Positions 18,162 to 26,071 of a stretch of DNA of 64,000 nt are shown piece by piece. The stretch is taken from assembly GCA_020630875.1 (NCBI GenBank), contig JAHDIH010000005.1:248001-312000 (forward strand). The letters are read 5' to 3'. The notes under the pieces are model-generated. The model searched no databases and was not told the origin of the DNA. It saw nothing but the letters and a program-made list of their open reading frames with translations. Source of the stretch: Deltaproteobacteria bacterium. GTDB lineage: Bacteria; Myxococcota_A; Polyangia; Haliangiales; Haliangiaceae. Each line of letters opens with the position of its first letter. Positions within the stretch are counted from its first letter, which is position 1. The translations under genes and the position numbers were made by a program.

Positions 18162-19063
18162 TGCGCGTCGCAGTCGTTGGCGGTGGTGTGGTCGGCCGAT
18201 GCGTACTAAGAGAGTTGATTCGCGTTGGTATTGACGCGGTCGGGTTTTCGACTGGAGAGATTAACTTTCCACCTTTTGCTTTGTGTCAGCCTTTTGCTGG
18301 CCGTTCATTTAGGCAACCAGCAGTTAAACAACGAGCGTATAAAGTGGCATCCGCGCTGTGGTCTGAGATTGGAGCAAGGACGTGCAAAGTTTTTAGGCCC
18401 CTCAGCTTGAACGGGGGGGCTCGTTTGCAAAATAGTCTTGAGTACGGGCGCACGCTCCTTGGGGGCGACATTTTCTTTACAGAGCATCCAACGTACGGAC
18501 GAGGACTTACCTATGACGGGGCCTACATCATCAGCAAGCAAGAGGTATTGGCGCTGGCAACCGTGTTGCATCCAAACACTAAGGTTTGCCGCGTTGATGC
18601 GCTCAGCGGACAGCTGCAGACTGAAGAAGAAATTATTAGCTTTGATGGCATCGTATTGGCGGATCGTAGCGCATCTCTGGCGGGTTTTGAGCTCACGACC
18701 GATTGGGGCTGCAAGTTCAAATCGGACAGGAAAGGGGAGATGGCTGTTTGTGGAGGTGGTGCAATGCTTTTGCCAAATGGCTGGTGTGGGTCAACTCACG
18801 CAAAAAGCCGACGTGAGTCGCAAAACATCGAAGCCGTAGCTGAGGCTTTGGCGGTGCCACAGGGACGTGAGCTTTGGAGCGGGCAACGCGTTACCACGCC
18901 TGATCGCATGCCTGTCGTGGGCGCAATAGGAAGTAAGACTTGGGTAGCTGCGGGGATGGGAGGGCTTGGAACCCTTTGGGGGCCCGCCGCTGCGAAATGG
19001 ATTGCATCAGAAATCCTTAAGTCGGGAAGCTGTCCTCCAGAACTTTCTCCTTTTAGGTTCTAG
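18161..19063 (+). CDS. stand-alone MnmC2-like FAD-dependent oxidoreductase
   Basis: This D-amino-acid-oxidase-type flavoprotein fits the second half of MnmC, which oxidatively removes the carboxymethyl group of cmnm5(s2)U in tRNA. It begins with the dinucleotide-binding VAVVGGGVVGRCVLREL and ends with TPDRMPVVGAIG and VAAGMGGLGTLWGP, the FAD/substrate elements of the DAO fold. PFAGRSFRQPAVKQ fits the substrate region after the FAD arm. With 300 residues it is shorter than the fused domain in E. coli (about 400). The GTG start shares one base with the stop of the mnmD-like gene, so the two are translationally coupled. A different amine-oxidase role remains possible. Confidence 0.68.
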   Translation: MRVAVVGGGVVGRCVLRELIRVGIDAVGFSTGEINFPPFALCQPFAGRSFRQPAVKQRAYKVASALWSEIGARTCKVFRPLSLNGGARLQNSLEYGRTLLGGDIFFTEHPTYGRGLTYDGAYIISKQEVLALATVLHPNTKVCRVDALSGQLQTEEEIISFDGIVLADRSASLAGFELTTDWGCKFKSDRKGEMAVCGGGAMLLPNGWCGSTHAKSRRESQNIEAVAEALAVPQGRELWSGQRVTTPDRMPVVGAIGSKTWVAAGMGGLGTLWGPAAAKWIASEILKSGSCPPELSPFRF

Positions 19064-19691
19064 GTTTAGCGAGAGCGTAGGATGCCACCCCAAAAGCAAC
19101 GGCAGCATTCATTGAGCGTTTGTTACCTGTCATTGGAATGGCAGCGATGTAATCCGCTTGTTGCAAGATGTGAGGATCCACGCCAACTACTTCGTTACCC
19201 ACGACCACCGCGTACTTGTTGGCCGGGGGAACTTCGTCTAGGGGAATGCTCGTACTTGTAGCTTCCAGGGCTACTATCGTATAACCAGCCGCCTTCAACG
19301 CTTCAACTTCAAGTAACGTGTTTTTCACGTAGCGCCATGAGACAAAATCTTGAGCACCCAAAGCTGCCCGAGCCAGCTTGGGATGGTCAGGTGTCGCGCT
19401 AATGCCGCCGATTACCAATTCCTTGATTCCCAGACAGTCGGCGCTTCGGAATATCGAACCAATGTTGTGAACGCTTCTGAGATTGTCAATGACGCCAAGT
19501 ACGGTTTGGGTGGCTCTGCCATCCATGTCTTCATGGGAGGCGGCAGCAATCGTAGCTTTCGTGCTGGCTTTGCACACGGGGCATGCGATATCAACTTCTC
19601 CTGGAAATCTTAACCCACAGTCGTCGCATTGCAGGAAGTGCCAATTCTTATCCACGACTGCGGCATAGCAGCTTGCTAGTAGGGTTGGCAA
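19053..19691 (-). CDS. SPOUT (TrmH/SpoU) RNA methyltransferase with zinc ribbon
   Basis: The C-terminal 150 residues form a SPOUT knot: motif 1 NLRSVHNIGSIFRSAD, motif 2 YAVVVGNEVVGVD, motif 3 IPMTGNKRSMNAAVAFG (here SMNAAVA instead of the usual SLNVS-type sequence). This family 2'-O-methylates tRNA or rRNA. Residues 20-45 carry two Cys-x2-Cys pairs (CDDC, CPVC), a small zinc ribbon that may bind RNA. The target cannot be assigned. The start is uncertain: TTG at 19691 has TATTCT five bases upstream, while an in-frame GTG at 19655 would remove 12 residues and keep the zinc ribbon. Its end overlaps the MnmC2-like gene by 11 bases. Confidence 0.8.
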   Translation of the reverse strand: MPTLLASCYAAVVDKNWHFLQCDDCGLRFPGEVDIACPVCKASTKATIAAASHEDMDGRATQTVLGVIDNLRSVHNIGSIFRSADCLGIKELVIGGISATPDHPKLARAALGAQDFVSWRYVKNTLLEVEALKAAGYTIVALEATSTSIPLDEVPPANKYAVVVGNEVVGVDPHILQQADYIAAIPMTGNKRSMNAAVAFGVASYALAKPRT

Positions 19692-19708
19692 CCGTAAGAA
19701 TAGGGCGT

Positions 19709-19736
19709 ACCAAAGCTGGCTTTGGTTAATTTTTTC
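19709..19736 (+). terminator. hairpin with T-run, plus strand
   Basis: ACCAAAG-CTGG-CTTTGGT is a 7-bp stem with a four-base loop, followed by TAATTTTTTC. It has the form of a Rho-independent terminator on the plus strand, but all neighbouring genes are on the minus strand. It may end antisense transcription or read-through from the mnm genes. Confidence 0.4.
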
Positions 19737-19945
19737 TGTTTGAGTGGAGTGGCATTCGGTAGCCCCGTTCGATGCCTGTCGCTGGCTTTGAAGCTAGCTT
19801 GCGAGAGCCGTCCTTTTCAGTCTTTGTAGTAGGGGGGGGCCTCAATCGTAGCAATCACCCTCTTCACAAAGATGGCGTTTCCAAAGGCCGAGGCGTCTTA
19901 AATTGGGAAAACATGACAGAGGGGATCAAGCATTTAGTCAATTCC

Positions 19946-20479
19946 CTAAAAGTTCTCGCACACCTTGTGTATAGATTGGTTGCGAGAAAGGTAGCCGATT
20001 CCAAGAGCCCATAGGATGGAGCCGAACATAGAAGCGTAAAGTAAGTAGTCACTTTGGGTTTTCTGAATGGTTTCATCGAATGCTTCTTCTAGGTCTGGGA
20101 TAATCATGCCAAACCAAAGAACAATTGAGAGGAGAGCGAAAAGAAAGCCAAGCAGTGCGTAGACTCTCATTTGCTTGGGGGCGACGTCTCGAAGTCTAAG
20201 TAACGCAGCGCCTGCTCGTAGATGCAGAAGTCCTACAAAAACACCGATCCCAACAAAGGCGAACAAGAACGTTCTGAAGTTTGAGTACGTACGCCCCATT
20301 GCCTCTGAAACAAAGGCGCTCTCCGCTATAGCGGGTGGCATGACGAACAGAGTGTACAGGAGGTGAAGAATTCCGATTCCGGCCAATACAATCATCGCAA
20401 CGCCAAGGGACTTCGTTGTGTCTTGATCAAATGTCATCAGATTAGGAATACTTCGTTGTTGAAGGTACTGCAAGCTCAT
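19946..20479 (-). CDS. hypothetical four-helix membrane protein
   Basis: Not recognised. The 177-residue protein has four predicted membrane helices: about 25-47 (LGVAMIVLAGIGILHLLYTLFV), 68-90, 105-125 (VYALLGFLFALLSIVLWFGMII) and 145-163. An acidic loop, DLEEAFDETIQKTQ, lies before the last helix. Its ATG overlaps the stop of the peptidase-like gene upstream by 4 bases, so it belongs to that unit. The 254 bases downstream, up to the SPOUT gene, hold only a run of eight G and the plus-strand hairpin. Confidence 0.65.
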   Translation of the reverse strand: MSLQYLQQRSIPNLMTFDQDTTKSLGVAMIVLAGIGILHLLYTLFVMPPAIAESAFVSEAMGRTYSNFRTFLFAFVGIGVFVGLLHLRAGAALLRLRDVAPKQMRVYALLGFLFALLSIVLWFGMIIPDLEEAFDETIQKTQSDYLLYASMFGSILWALGIGYLSRNQSIHKVCENF

Positions 20480-21072
20480 TTCCCGCGCCAGTAGCGTCGT
20501 TTATGGATGTCGATGTGAATGAAGTTACTTTTTTTGTAGTAGCCCACGCCACCGATTTTCTGTCTGCGCGCCCAGTTTCTCAACTTATGAGTAGGTACGC
20601 CTGGGAGTCTAAAGTCCAGAGCATGACCCAACGTGTGTTGGCTGTTACGAGCTACTTCTCCACCCTTTTTTCTTAGCATTAAGTTGTACTTGGGCGAACG
20701 ATACCCAGAAACTACTTCGATCTTTCTTGTTTTAAAATGACGTGCGGCTCGTAGCGCGGCTCTCATAAGGACCGGGGCCATTTTCGTTTCCTTCTGCGTA
20801 AATCGACACCGAAGGTAGTAAGAGGAAAGCTCGGGAGAAACGACATGAGCGTCGTCAAATGGCACCGCCAAGTACTCTTTGTTCCAAAGTGTGTAGATGT
20901 TGATGAGTTTTTGCGGTGGTCGTTTTGAATCGAGACGTTTGTGCAATGAAGACTTATCAGCATCCGAGAGCTTCGTCTTTGTGGCTCGTTCCAAGTCTTT
21001 TTTTGGCTTTTTATGCGACTGTCCCCATACGGGAGTGCTCGCAATGAGCAATGCAAATAGCACCTTCATCAC
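20476..21072 (-). CDS. periplasmic M15/YcbK-like (DUF882) peptidase
   Basis: Residues 1-18 are a cleavable signal peptide (MMKVLFALLIASTPVWGQ). The C-terminal half has the zinc-binding pattern of YcbK/MepK-type murein endopeptidases: EVVSGYRSPKYNLML, then NSQHTLGHALDFRLPG (His-x2-Gly-x-Ala-x-Asp) and NFIHIDIHKRRYW (His-x-Asp). The conserved sequence after the last His-x-Asp is usually DTG/DVG; here it is DIH. It probably trims peptidoglycan cross-links or peptides. Either GTG 21072 or ATG 21069 may start it; TACACT lies five bases before the GTG. The next gene overlaps by 4 bases. Confidence 0.78.
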   Translation of the reverse strand: MMKVLFALLIASTPVWGQSHKKPKKDLERATKTKLSDADKSSLHKRLDSKRPPQKLINIYTLWNKEYLAVPFDDAHVVSPELSSYYLRCRFTQKETKMAPVLMRAALRAARHFKTRKIEVVSGYRSPKYNLMLRKKGGEVARNSQHTLGHALDFRLPGVPTHKLRNWARRQKIGGVGYYKKSNFIHIDIHKRRYWRGK

Positions 21073-21119
21073 CGCTGAGTGTAGCTTTTGGCTCGCAGAG
21101 AAGTCTATCTGTGGTTTGT

Positions 21120-21941
21120 CTAATTTCGTTTGATTTGAATTAGAGACTCGTTCAATGACCCGGAACGAAATCCTTGAAGATCTAATGCCGCATAGGTAAA
21201 ACCGAACCGCTTCGCTGCCGTGACAATCCTGTCACTGTGCTCGACAGCAAGTGCCAGTTGATGTTTGGGAACTTCAATTCTGGCTACATCTCCATGGTAC
21301 CGAACGCGCAAGTCAGAGAACCCTAGCTCTACCAGCAGCTCTTCCAAGCCATCAACCTGTTTCAAATTGGACTCGGTGATGGTGGTTCCGTAAGGGAAGC
21401 GAGATGACAGGCAGGCAAGCTGTGGTTTGTTCCAAGTGGAAAGCCCCATCGCTTTGGAAAGGCTACGAATCTCGTCTTTGGAAAGGTCTGCGTCTACCAT
21501 AGGTGCAAGCGCCCCGCGTTTTTTCGCTTCTGCGATACCAGGTCGGTAGTCTCCTAGGTCATTGGTGTTCGTCCCGAGTAAGATCGCAGAAATCCCAAGT
21601 TTTTTGGCAAGGGGGTCGGCTACATCAAAAAGTTCCGCTTTGCAGTGGGCGCAACGGTTTGTCGGGTTCTCTGCGAAGCCAGGACGCGTAAGCTCATTGG
21701 AGGTCAGAACGAAGTGCCGGTCCTGCAGACCGAGCTGTTGTCCAATGGAGACTACGGCTTCTCTCTCTCTTCGCGCCATAGTCTGAGAGACCGCGGTGAC
21801 TGCAAAGCAATTTTCACCCAAAACTTTGGTAGCAACCGCCGCCAAAAAGGTGGAGTCCACCCCACCTGAAAATGTGACAAGGACTTTGCCTAGAGACTTC
21901 AGGTTCGCTTCAAGACGGCCGAGTTTGTCTTCTGGACTCAC
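21120..21941 (-). CDS. larE: ATP-dependent sacrificial sulfur transferase LarE
   Basis: LarE donates sulfur to a pyridinium precursor of the nickel-pincer nucleotide cofactor of lactate racemase and related enzymes. The PP-loop VTFSGGVDSTFLAAV binds ATP, NPTNRCAHCKAELFD is the family segment around residue 95, and PQLACLSSRFPYGT holds the Cys that in L. plantarum is sacrificed to dehydroalanine. CAHC could alternatively help bind an Fe-S cluster, as in LarE forms that use one. At 273 residues it is full length. No larB, larC or larA lies in the window. The GTG start codon lacks a clear ribosome site. Confidence 0.9.
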   Translation of the reverse strand: MSPEDKLGRLEANLKSLGKVLVTFSGGVDSTFLAAVATKVLGENCFAVTAVSQTMARREREAVVSIGQQLGLQDRHFVLTSNELTRPGFAENPTNRCAHCKAELFDVADPLAKKLGISAILLGTNTNDLGDYRPGIAEAKKRGALAPMVDADLSKDEIRSLSKAMGLSTWNKPQLACLSSRFPYGTTITESNLKQVDGLEELLVELGFSDLRVRYHGDVARIEVPKHQLALAVEHSDRIVTAAKRFGFTYAALDLQGFRSGSLNESLIQIKRN

Positions 21942-21968
21942 TACGCTGGCTTATCATGAATTATCCAG

Positions 21969-23438
21969 CTAGTACACTGATTCATCAATCAGGGGAGGAG
22001 CGGACGTTTCTGCGTAGTTTTTGACTAAGTTAGAATATCCGTGGATCGTTTTGACCATTTTTTCATGAACTTTTCGGACCTTCGACCGACGTCGCTTACT
22101 GTGACCGTTACTTACAATAGAGAAAATTAAGGGCGCTCCTTCAGCAGACTTTACGATTCCTGACAGTGCGATGACGCGCGTCAACGTACCAGTTTTTCCG
22201 AGCACTAAGCCTGCACGGTTTTTTCCTTTGAAGCGTCCCCGCAGCGTACCATCACGTCCGCCAACCGCGAGAGATGAAAGAAAAGCTTGGTGAGCCGCGG
22301 TTTGTCGGTTCCCGCGTTTACCGGATGCGGTGGCGATGATGTCCACGATTTGTTTAGTGGTCATCTTGGTGGAGTAAGACAGGCCTGACCCGGTGTCGAC
22401 TACCAACTCGTCGGTGTTAGTTTGCAACTTACTCTTCACCCAGTCTTTCATTAGTCTTACCCCGCTTGCCATAGTCGGTTTGGTGTCGTAGGCATGAGAG
22501 GCTGCGGTATTAATAAATCTGTCGGCCATCCAATTGATTGAGCGCTTGTTGATCGTCGCAGCAATTCTTGATGCTGGTTTAGAGTAGTGGGTTACGAGAG
22601 GGGTGACACTATCGCTGTTGGCTACCTTGTAGTCTGCAAAGTTACGCTGTCTGACTTGTCCTTCTACTTCAATACCACGGGCGGCCAGCTTCTCTATCAG
22701 AACCGTTCCCGTAAATACCGCACGCTCCTCAATACTTTGAGAAAATCGACGGGTTCTGCGAGATCGGATTGGACCTGATACCGTGATCCGAACAAACGGT
22801 TCTCCTAGCTTTGTTTTTAGGTGCTCCCGCGTAACCTCTAGTTTGGTATGTCGTCGACTTGTGTACGCGTTGTTGACGATTTCCACGTGTCGCGATGGTG
22901 TGTCGATTCTTATTCTTGGTTTTTGACCGCGTCGTTGACCTCTTACAGAGATTCTAACTTTGGAATTCATCAAAGTGTCGCGTCGGTCACTTCCCAGGTA
23001 AATATCACCGACGACTCGCGTGACACCTTTGGCTTTTAGTTTTCTAGCGAGATCAGTGAGTGCAGGTGGGAAGAGTGTTGGATCCCAGCTGCCGAGTAAG
23101 TAGACGTCGCCACGGACGATTCCGCCTTGTGGCGTCGGTCCGAGTAATTTGGTCTCATAACGGAAGTCATGACCGAGGGTGTCGAGCGCTGCGGCGGTGG
23201 ACAGCAACTTTACGTTTGAAGCCGAGTTGAGGAGGGCGTCGCTTTCGTGCTCGAAAAGAACTTGCCCTGTATCGGGACTGTAGACGTAGATGGAGGTGGT
23301 ACTGTTTTTTAGCGAAGGATCTGAAAGCAGTGATCTCAGGTCTTTAGTCATGTTTAGTTCAAGCGATTCACTCACTGAGACGTCGCCGAAAGCGGTACTC
23401 GCAACGAAAGCAATGGTGGTTAATAGTAAGTTTTTCAT
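21969..23438 (-). CDS. dacB: D-Ala-D-Ala carboxypeptidase/endopeptidase, PBP4 (DacB) family
   Basis: Class C penicillin-binding protein acting on peptidoglycan in the periplasm. It has a signal peptide (MKNLLLTTIAFVASTAFG) and all three catalytic motifs: SNVK (Ser-x2-Lys, residues about 73-76), SIN in KRSINWMADRF, and KTG in VLGKTGTLTR. The large insert between the first two motifs, including GDVYLLGSWDPTL and a basic stretch around residue 165 (SVRGQRRGQKPR), matches the extra domains of PBP4. At 489 residues the length is typical. TAGTAT lies eight bases before the ATG. It is followed closely by larE, so they may share a transcript. Confidence 0.92.
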   Translation of the reverse strand: MKNLLLTTIAFVASTAFGDVSVSESLELNMTKDLRSLLSDPSLKNSTTSIYVYSPDTGQVLFEHESDALLNSASNVKLLSTAAALDTLGHDFRYETKLLGPTPQGGIVRGDVYLLGSWDPTLFPPALTDLARKLKAKGVTRVVGDIYLGSDRRDTLMNSKVRISVRGQRRGQKPRIRIDTPSRHVEIVNNAYTSRRHTKLEVTREHLKTKLGEPFVRITVSGPIRSRRTRRFSQSIEERAVFTGTVLIEKLAARGIEVEGQVRQRNFADYKVANSDSVTPLVTHYSKPASRIAATINKRSINWMADRFINTAASHAYDTKPTMASGVRLMKDWVKSKLQTNTDELVVDTGSGLSYSTKMTTKQIVDIIATASGKRGNRQTAAHQAFLSSLAVGGRDGTLRGRFKGKNRAGLVLGKTGTLTRVIALSGIVKSAEGAPLIFSIVSNGHSKRRRSKVRKVHEKMVKTIHGYSNLVKNYAETSAPPLIDESVY

Positions 23439-23446
23439 AGCCCCAA

Positions 23447-23452
23447 ATACTA
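23447..23452 (-). promoter_or_regulatory. TAnnnT hexamer before dacB
   Basis: TAGTAT stands eight bases before the ATG of dacB; the bases between include GGGG but too close to the start for a normal ribosome site. Confidence 0.3.
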
Positions 23453-23512
23453 TTATGAAGGGTGTTCACGGCTTTCGGCAAGGGGGGCGCTATGAGTGAA
23501 AGTAGGTCTTTA

Positions 23513-24394
23513 TCAGGAATCTGGTTGCTGCCTGATCCTGTTCAGTACTTGTGTGTAGCCACCGTCCCACAGGATCGTGATAGTACTTGCGGTCACCTGT
23601 GCGATTCTTCCTTGTTGCAGTATCAGGCTGCTCGGGGCGCAGTTGCCAATGCCAATGGTAGATTTTGTCTCGGTGACTACGCCATTGGCAGAAACAGAAA
23701 ATGCGTAGGATTCTGACCATGTCTTCTTATTGGCGTTAGAACAGGCAAATGGTTGTTGGCGCATCAGCGTCACGTTCCGTTGGTACGTGCCGCCCGTGTC
23801 GCTATTGATTGACCACGTTTCTATTTCTTGACGGGAAACGCCTCCATTCGTTTCTTTAGTCCTCCATTGCCAGGTTCCTTTGATCGAAGGAGATGTGTTG
23901 CTTGTCGTCTGGGCTCTCGTCAATGTTTGGACGTCTCCTGATCGAGACACCCGCAATTTCGAACCTTCTAGTCTTCCTTCGTAAGACGACATGGGCCGAG
24001 AGTCCGGTTCGCATGGGTGAGGGGACGCTTTGTAGGAATATTCAGACAGTCGGAGGTTCTTCCCTTCTAACGTTCCACGAATCTTGTAGGTTGCTTTTAG
24101 TTTGTAGGAGAGTCCTCCGTTGCAGGTAAACGGTACTGTGAGGGAGGTCGCCTGAACTACACGTACGATCTCACCGGAGATTTTTTTGCTATTGGTTTCG
24201 AAGGTCCACTTTTCGGATTGGTCTATTTCGATGTCACTCTTTTTGCTTCGGTGAGACCAGGTCCAATTTCCACTAAAATCTGGGGGAGGTTCGACCTGTT
24301 CGTCCTGGATAATCGGTTTCTCGATTTTTCGTGACGTTGGACTGCAAGCAATCACAGCGGCTGGTAACAAGAGCCGTATCAATCCAATCAACAC
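23513..24394 (-). CDS. lipoprotein with two tandem beta-rich domains
   Basis: Not recognised by family. I choose the GTG at 24394, which gives a compact lipoprotein signal (MLIGLIRLLLPAAVIAC) and has TAGTAT seven bases upstream; the upstream GTG at 24427 would add 11 residues with two extra Cys. After a Pro/Glu-rich linker there are two copies of a similar domain: FSGNWTWSHRSKK...EKWTFETN and IKGTWQWRTKETNGG...ETWSINSD, each followed by a PFTCNGG/PFACSN segment and a late PCEP/NCAP Cys. This suggests an internal duplication with one disulfide per copy. Location would be the outer membrane or periplasm; function unknown. Confidence 0.68.
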   Translation of the reverse strand: MLIGLIRLLLPAAVIACSPTSRKIEKPIIQDEQVEPPPDFSGNWTWSHRSKKSDIEIDQSEKWTFETNSKKISGEIVRVVQATSLTVPFTCNGGLSYKLKATYKIRGTLEGKNLRLSEYSYKASPHPCEPDSRPMSSYEGRLEGSKLRVSRSGDVQTLTRAQTTSNTSPSIKGTWQWRTKETNGGVSRQEIETWSINSDTGGTYQRNVTLMRQQPFACSNANKKTWSESYAFSVSANGVVTETKSTIGIGNCAPSSLILQQGRIAQVTASTITILWDGGYTQVLNRIRQQPDS

Positions 24395-24401
24395 TGGTCG
24401 A

Positions 24402-24407
24402 ATACTA
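24402..24407 (-). promoter_or_regulatory. TAnnnT hexamer before the duplicated-domain lipoprotein
   Basis: TAGTAT lies seven bases before GTG 24394 and is the main reason for preferring that start over GTG 24427. Confidence 0.35.
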
Positions 24408-24617
24408 CAACGGCACCTTTGTCCCACAAGGTAGTGAACGTTTTTAAGTTGTAGATTCGCTCTTTTTTCTAGTGGTAATGAAAAAATACATCAGGATTGT
24501 TTCAAGTGTGGCTGCCTAGCCGCAAGCGTGCCGCTAACGCACATTAGAATCTATCCGCTACGTGATTCGGGCCACAGAACGAGGCGCTGCTCAGCACATC
24601 TGTGGAATTGTTCTGTG

Positions 24618-24623
24618 TATACT
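24618..24623 (+). promoter_or_regulatory. TATACT -10 element before beta-barrel gene
   Basis: TATACT lies exactly six bases before the ATG at 24630. This near-consensus -10 hexamer would put transcription start on the A of the ATG. Confidence 0.5.
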
Positions 24624-24629
24624 AAAGGC

Positions 24630-25286
24630 ATGAAATTGATTTGTGTTGCCCTAACATTTGCGTTCTCTACAGCGGCTTTTGCTCAAGACGCGTACTCTCC
24701 TCCGCCACCTCCACCGCCGCAAGGCAACGGTGGCTACACGACGCCTCAACAAGGCACTTACAATCAACCGAGACAGCCGCCGCGTCGCAGAGCCGATCCT
24801 TATGCTAACAACATTGGCTTTACGATGGGACTTGCATTAGGCCCGGCGTTTGCAACCTGCGAAGGATGCGACTCGGAAAATGGAATCGGTGCTGAGTTCG
24901 ACCTAGGACTTTACATTAACCGCAGAATGCAGCTAATGCTCGACTTCAGTCTGTGGTCAAAAACAGACGGATTTAGTACGTTCGGCTTGTCTACGTCCTC
25001 AATCGCGCTGAAGTACTATATGGGCCCCAGGATTTGGTTAAAAGGTGGTGTAGGGTTCGCTACAGCTCAGGTAGATGATGGATTTTTCATTTACGAAGAT
25101 ACAGGCTTAGGTCTTACTGGCCAAGTAGGACTTGATCTGGTTCGGGCAGGAGGGTTCGCTGTGGATTTGTCAGGACGAATTTCTTCTCTTAGTTTTGGCG
25201 AAGAACAGTTTACTACAGCGGCGGCCACCATTGGTATTCGGTTTGCTCCAGGTCGTTTGTTTAGAGGTTTCGTAGTTGGCATTTGA
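24630..25286 (+). CDS. outer-membrane beta-barrel protein, first of two paralogs
   Basis: The ATG at 24630 gives a signal peptide (MKLICVALTFAFSTAAFA), followed by a Pro/Gln-rich linker (residues 20-55) and a small beta-barrel of alternating hydrophobic strands: IGFTMGLALGPAF, GAEFDLGLYINRRMQLML, SIALKYYMGPRIWLKGGVG and TAAATIGIRFAPG. One Cys pair (CEGCDS) sits in an early loop. It probably forms an OmpA/OmpW-like eight-strand barrel. A related gene follows at 25509 with the same Cys-x2-Cys loop and strand order but no Pro-rich linker, indicating tandem duplication. A strong terminator separates the two. Confidence 0.72.
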   Translation: MKLICVALTFAFSTAAFAQDAYSPPPPPPPQGNGGYTTPQQGTYNQPRQPPRRRADPYANNIGFTMGLALGPAFATCEGCDSENGIGAEFDLGLYINRRMQLMLDFSLWSKTDGFSTFGLSTSSIALKYYMGPRIWLKGGVGFATAQVDDGFFIYEDTGLGLTGQVGLDLVRAGGFAVDLSGRISSLSFGEEQFTTAAATIGIRFAPGRLFRGFVVGI

Positions 25287-25311
25287 TGACTACTAGCCCT
25301 TGAGTATAAAG

Positions 25312-25350
25312 GAAGCCCCGAGCATTGGTCGGGGCTTCTTTTTTTATTTT
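25312..25350 (+). terminator. Rho-independent terminator
   Basis: GAAGCCCCGA, a seven-base loop and TCGGGGCTTC form a perfect 10-bp stem followed by TTTTTTTATTTT. It closes the first beta-barrel gene. Confidence 0.92.
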
Positions 25351-25496
25351 TCCATGTAGTGTTTTTGTTCTCGGTCGATTCTCTTTGTTGCTTTTTTTCC
25401 GCAACGCGTGAATATCGCGCACGCTAAATTGGGGACCGTGTGTGAGCTGCTCCACTGCAGGCCTCTCGCGCGCAACCTAGAGCTTCTCATTGCGCG

Positions 25497-25502
25497 TATG
25501 TT
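25497..25502 (+). promoter_or_regulatory. TATGTT -10 element before second beta-barrel gene
   Basis: TATGTT lies six bases before the ATG at 25509 with no ribosome site, matching the arrangement in front of the paralog at 24630. Confidence 0.45.
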
Positions 25503-25508
25503 GGTTGC

Positions 25509-26069
25509 ATGAAGAATCATTTAGTCACTCTAATTCTCTTTGCCTCGCCGGTCACATATGGAGAAAGTTATAGAACTCACGTGCCGCCGCAATTGGAGGC
25601 GCAGCCGACAAAGTTGGACGCTCATGTTGGTTTTGAAAAAAATGTAGGTTTGTCTTACGGGTTCGGTTTTGGGGGCGCTTTGGCAGCCTGTGAAGACTGC
25701 AGCATCGTTAAAGGTTTTGCTTTGAAAGGCGACGTCGGTGTCTTTCTTAATCATAGGACCGCTTTGATTGCAGAATATTCCATGTGGGCATCATCGATGG
25801 AGGACTCCCCTTCAAAATTAGCGACGCAGACGCTGGGCGTTAAGTACTACGTTACTCCGCGTGTTTGGGGCAAAGCCTCCGTCGGGGGGGCTACCGTACG
25901 CTTTGAAGGCAGCGACAACGACTTAGGACTTGGCTTCTCTGGGCAACTTGGAGTGGAGCTTATCAACCTTTCCCGACTTCGTGTTGATGTGGCAGGACGG
26001 CTTGATTCCCTGACTGTCGGAGGTCAGAACTACGTAACTAGCGCAATCACCGTTGGTTTTAGAAATTAA
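25509..26069 (+). CDS. outer-membrane beta-barrel protein, second paralog
   Basis: A signal peptide (MKNHLVTLILFASPVTYG) precedes a beta-barrel very similar in order to the upstream protein: VGLSYGFGFGGALAACEDC matches FTMGLALGPAFATCEGC, and LGVKYYVTPRVWGKASVGG matches IALKYYMGPRIWLKGGVG. DLGLGFSGQLGVELI and YVTSAITVGFRN complete the barrel. Mature length is about 168 residues, enough for eight strands. It lacks the Pro-rich linker of its paralog. The end is 2 bases from the end of the convergent JAB peptidase gene; I see no terminator in between. Confidence 0.72.
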   Translation: MKNHLVTLILFASPVTYGESYRTHVPPQLEAQPTKLDAHVGFEKNVGLSYGFGFGGALAACEDCSIVKGFALKGDVGVFLNHRTALIAEYSMWASSMEDSPSKLATQTLGVKYYVTPRVWGKASVGGATVRFEGSDNDLGLGFSGQLGVELINLSRLRVDVAGRLDSLTVGGQNYVTSAITVGFRN

Positions 26070-26071
26070 AC

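Noticed and set aside
19772..20014. 80-residue open frame on the plus strand
   Set aside because: It runs into the minus-strand membrane-protein gene, contains the run of eight G and has no recognisable sequence.
23462..23716. 84-residue open frame on the plus strand
   Set aside because: It is antisense to the C-terminal part of the duplicated-domain lipoprotein; composition is shadow-like.
25380..25508. Second terminator or small RNA after the first beta-barrel gene
   Set aside because: A GTTGC/GCAAC dyad around a T-run is too short to support a structure.
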